From JACRLW01 sp050181465 (GTDB taxonomy: Bacteria; Planctomycetota; UBA1135; UBA2386), in the NCBI GenBank assembly GCA_050181465.1, contig JBFXDD010000030.1, forward strand, positions 1-54,063: a DNA stretch of 54,063 bases, in the 5' to 3' direction. Positions 51,306-54,063 of the stretch are shown piece by piece. Numbering within the stretch: the first letter of the stretch is position 1; every line of letters starts with the position of its first letter. The notes beneath the pieces were generated by a model. It was not told the DNA's origin. It searched no databases and was given only the letters and a program-made list of their open reading frames with translations. The position numbers were made by a program, and so were the translations under genes.

Positions 51306-51947
51306 ATGAACCCCTCCTCCCAGGAAGACCCGGCACTCCTCGACCGTCTTGCAGCCGGCGATCGCGACGCGCTCGCCGCACTCTTCGCGCTGCACCGCGA
51401 TCGCCTGCGGCGCATGGTCGAGTTCCGTCTGCATCCGCGGCTCCTTCGTCGCATCGATCCCGATGACGTCTTGCAGGACGCCTGGCTCGATGCCGTCCAA
51501 CGCATCGACAGCTATTCGAACCAGCGCGATCGCTCGGCCTATCTCTGGCTTCGGCTCGTTCTGGGGCAGACCATCATCGACCTGCATCGTCGGCACCTGG
51601 GCGCGCAGATGCGGGACGCGAAGCAAGAGGTGCCGCTGGTTCGCTACGCGGGGCCGGCGATGTCCTCTGATGCGATCTCGATGCACTTGACCGGTGGACT
51701 GACATCGCCCAGCGGCGTTGCCGAGCGCAACGAAGCTGCGATCCGGCTCCGCGAGGCCCTCGACAGCCTGGATGAGATCGATCGAGAGATCCTGGTGCTT
51801 CGCCATCTCGAGGAACTGACCAATGCCGAAGTCTGCGAGATCCTCGAGCTCAAGCCGACTGCTGCCAGCAACCGCTACGTGCGCGCACTGGCTCGCCTCA
51901 AGGGACTGCTGGTGGCCAAGTCCGATCCGGAGGCCTCGAAGGACTGA
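51306..51947 (+). CDS. ECF sigma factor, planctomycete type
   Basis: 213 residues from ATG 51306 (a longer frame to 51171 overlaps the deacetylase gene). LDRLAAGDRDALAALFALHRDRLRRMVEFRLHPRLLRRIDPDDVLQDAWLDAVQRI is region 2, and LDEIDREILVLRHLEELTNAEVCEILELKPTAASNRYVRALARLKGLL is region 4. The sequence style (DPDDVLQD..., long linker SSDAISMHLTGGLTSPSG) matches a planctomycete-specific ECF group. It is followed 8 bases later by a Ser/Thr kinase, an arrangement reported often in this phylum, so control may be by phosphorylation rather than by an anti-sigma factor. Confidence 0.9.
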   Translation: MNPSSQEDPALLDRLAAGDRDALAALFALHRDRLRRMVEFRLHPRLLRRIDPDDVLQDAWLDAVQRIDSYSNQRDRSAYLWLRLVLGQTIIDLHRRHLGAQMRDAKQEVPLVRYAGPAMSSDAISMHLTGGLTSPSGVAERNEAAIRLREALDSLDEIDREILVLRHLEELTNAEVCEILELKPTAASNRYVRALARLKGLLVAKSDPEASKD

Positions 51948-51955
51948 GGCGCATC

Positions 51956-54063
51956 GTGGCTGAACCGCACGACGAGGCGAAGGATGATGCGGTCGACGGC
52001 GCGGTCGACCTCGAGACGATCCTCGATGCGTTCACGTCCGCAGTTCGCTCGGGCGGCGATGCCGACGTCGAGATCTGGGCCACGCGCCATCCGGAGCACG
52101 CCGACACCATTCGTGAGCTGTTTCCGACGATCGTCGCGATGGAGGGCGTGAAGTCGGATACGGGCAGCTCGCGAGCCTCGCGACCTGCCATGCGGTTCGT
52201 CGATCGACTCGGCGACTTCCGCATCGTCGGTGAAGTCGGGCGCGGCGGAATGGGAGTCGTCTACGAGGCCGAACAGGAGTCGCTGGGACGGCGCGTGGCG
52301 GTGAAAGTCCTGCCGCCGATCCACGATGAACGTCGCATCCAACGCTTCGAGAGAGAAGCGAAGACTGCCGCGAGACTCCACCATACGAACATCGTCCCGA
52401 TCTTCGGGGTCGGCGAGCACGACGGCTGGCACTACTACGTGATGCCCCTGATCCGGGGTGTCGGACTCGACTCCGTGATCCGAGCCTTGCGCGGCGAAGT
52501 GGTCGAGAGCGCGGTCGCTGGTCGTCGTCGGTCGGCATTGCTGGATGCAGCGCGTGCGGCGGCGGCATTGCGCAGCAATCGCTTCGAGCCGCTGCACGCG
52601 ACTTCGAGCCAGGGCTCCGGGTCCGGGACCTCGAGTGCGGATCTCGCGATCGCCACGGACGCTGAGCGTGATCGTCCCCCGGCAACTCCTGCGACTTCGT
52701 CTGTCGCGACGTCCCGCGCGGAGCTCTGGCGAGGAGTCGCCGAGATCGCACGCCAGGCAGCCGATGCACTGGCATACGCGCATGCGCAGGGAGTCCTGCA
52801 TCGCGACATCAAGCCCGCCAACCTGCTGCTCGACGCGCACGGACTGGTGTGGATCACCGACTTCGGACTCGCGAAAGCAGTCGAGACCGAAGGACTCACG
52901 CGCTCCGGAGACCTGGTCGGAACGCTCCAATACATGGCGCCCGAGCAACTGCACGGACGCTACGACGGTCGAACCGACATCTACGGACTCGGACTGGTCC
53001 TGTACGAGTTGCTCACGCTGCAACCGGCGTTCGCCGACGGCGAGCGCGGCGGGCTGCTGCGCAAGATCGAACAGGGCCGGCCACGTCCCCCGTCGGAGAT
53101 CGCTCCGGAACTGCCGCGAGATCTCGAGACGATCGTGCTGCACGCGATCCAGCCGGACCCGGCTCATCGCTACCAGAGCGCGGCCGAGCTCGCCGACGAT
53201 CTCCAGCGATTCCTGGACGATCGCCCGGTGCGCGCACGGCGCGCGACCCTGGTCGAGCACGCCTGGCGATGGTGTCGCCGAAATCGCTCGATCGCCGCGC
53301 TGGCCGGGCTCCTCCTCACGAGCCTCATCGCCGGCCTGATCGTGTCGTCGACGCTGTATCTCCAGTCGAGCCGGGCCTCTGCGCTCGCCAACGCGAATCT
53401 CGAGGAGGCCCTCGACGCCTTCGACCGCATCTTCGACGCGGCCGCCGGTCGCGACGAGTTCGAGCTGGTCATCGACGAGACGAGCGGCGAAGCGAGCCTG
53501 GAATGGCAACAACCCGCGAGTCCATCCCCGGCGACCGCGGCGATGCTGCAGACGTTGATCGCCTTCTACGAACGTTTCGCCGCGACCAACCCGAAAGACC
53601 TCCGCCACCAGATCGCCAACGCGCAGCGCCGCATCGGCGACTTGAACGTGACGTTGCGCAACGGCGAAGCTGCGATCGAAGCCTACGGCAAGGCGCTCGA
53701 CGTCTTCCGGGAACTCGACGGCGGCACGCGATCACACGGCGCCACCATCGCCGAGATCCACAACGGGATGGGTCGCGCATGGCTCGAATCGGGGGATCGA
53801 GAGAAGGCCCGTGCGGCTTCCGCCGCCGCACTGGATGTCCTCGCCGGTCTCGATTCGCGGGTCGCTCGCTTCGAGCGAGCCCGCACTCACGAGCTGATCG
53901 CGTCCACGTGGTTGCCGCGACCTCCGGATCCTGGACGTGGGCCGCGGGGTGAGCGGGGCGAACGCGGCGCGTCACCTCGCAACGAGCCGGTGGAGCCTCC
54001 CGGACAGCGACGTCCATTCTTCGATCTCGGTCTCCTCGAGGATCGTGGTCGCATGCGATCGCC
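51956..54063 (+). CDS. Membrane-anchored Ser/Thr protein kinase, C-terminus beyond window
   Basis: An open frame from GTG 51956 to the window end (702 codons visible), with GAGG 7-10 bases before the start. Kinase motifs: glycine loop GEVGRGGMGVVYEA (about 90), VAVKVLPP, HRDIKPANLLLD (about 282), DFGLAKAVE (about 302) and APEQL. Between the hinge and HRD there is an insertion of about 90 residues, Ser/Ala/Arg-rich. A membrane helix (SIAALAGLLLTSLIAGLIVSS, about 443-465) follows, then TPR-like helices. This is the common planctomycete kinase layout. It may phosphorylate or control the adjacent sigma factor. Confidence 0.9.
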   Translation, partial: MAEPHDEAKDDAVDGAVDLETILDAFTSAVRSGGDADVEIWATRHPEHADTIRELFPTIVAMEGVKSDTGSSRASRPAMRFVDRLGDFRIVGEVGRGGMGVVYEAEQESLGRRVAVKVLPPIHDERRIQRFEREAKTAARLHHTNIVPIFGVGEHDGWHYYVMPLIRGVGLDSVIRALRGEVVESAVAGRRRSALLDAARAAAALRSNRFEPLHATSSQGSGSGTSSADLAIATDAERDRPPATPATSSVATSRAELWRGVAEIARQAADALAYAHAQGVLHRDIKPANLLLDAHGLVWITDFGLAKAVETEGLTRSGDLVGTLQYMAPEQLHGRYDGRTDIYGLGLVLYELLTLQPAFADGERGGLLRKIEQGRPRPPSEIAPELPRDLETIVLHAIQPDPAHRYQSAAELADDLQRFLDDRPVRARRATLVEHAWRWCRRNRSIAALAGLLLTSLIAGLIVSSTLYLQSSRASALANANLEEALDAFDRIFDAAAGRDEFELVIDETSGEASLEWQQPASPSPATAAMLQTLIAFYERFAATNPKDLRHQIANAQRRIGDLNVTLRNGEAAIEAYGKALDVFRELDGGTRSHGATIAEIHNGMGRAWLESGDREKARAASAAALDVLAGLDSRVARFERARTHELIASTWLPRPPDPGRGPRGERGERGASPRNEPVEPPGQRRPFFDLGLLEDRGRMRS

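Overview
The window is a roughly 54 kb, very GC-rich bacterial chromosome segment with dense coding on both strands. It reads as a member of the Planctomycetota. The main pointers are an extracytoplasmic-function (ECF) sigma factor directly followed by a membrane-anchored Ser/Thr kinase of planctomycete type (51306-54063), large secreted proteins with adhesive or enzymatic domains and a recurring C-terminal beta-rich module, and many unrecognised lipoproteins. The lineage is inferred from gene content. No rRNA, tRNA, CRISPR array or complete insertion sequence was seen. A run of 100 N at 17458-17557 marks an assembly gap.

Layout. (1) 1-4180, minus strand: a nine-gene envelope operon. It starts with three tiny single-membrane-span proteins (two clear paralogs), then two lipoproteins around a coiled-coil exported protein, then ExbB-, ExbD- and TonB-like proteins; the last runs off the window. 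(2) 4305-13462: a GT87-like membrane protein, a divergent YchF ATPase, a GT39-like membrane glycosyltransferase translationally coupled to a 1205-residue protein with a voltage-sensor-like domain, and proS. (3) 13463-13754: a strongly structured, terminator-ended plus-strand segment, probably an unassigned small RNA. (4) 13755-17457: two divergent secreted proteins, one a trypsin-like protease. (5) 17737-26676: a glycosyltransferase, etfB-etfA, a HEAT-like exported protein, wecB, another glycosyltransferase and a Wzx-type flippase. (6) 26687-34819, minus strand: purH, a small unknown gene and a YggS-type PLP protein; prfB with its programmed frameshift; a membrane protein with an M1 peptidase; and an orphan Fis-type regulator. 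(7) 35026-39462: a DUF4097-like lipoprotein, a Cys/Glu-rich exported protein, an ECF sigma/anti-sigma pair and a rhomboid protease. (8) 39521-45981: an exported LamG-alpha/beta-hydrolase, a lamin-tail-domain protein, a class V aminotransferase and a small phosphatase-like lipoprotein. (9) 46206-51271: a tightly coupled ABC polysaccharide-export cluster (GT2, Wzm, Wzt, GT4, PIG-L deacetylase). (10) 51306-end: ECF sigma factor and Ser/Thr kinase.

Three intergenic inverted-repeat elements (29355-29531, 34211-34394, 44086-44175) share about 23-bp ends, and each abuts the stop codon of a neighbouring gene; two of them supply the TAG stop. Surface-glycan genes recur (wecB, wzx, wzm/wzt and at least six glycosyltransferases), so much of the window serves cell-envelope construction. 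The best candidates for undescribed biology are the microprotein-ExbBD-TonB operon, the voltage-sensor giant protein, the structured RNA opposite the proS leader, and the stop-codon-associated repeat family.
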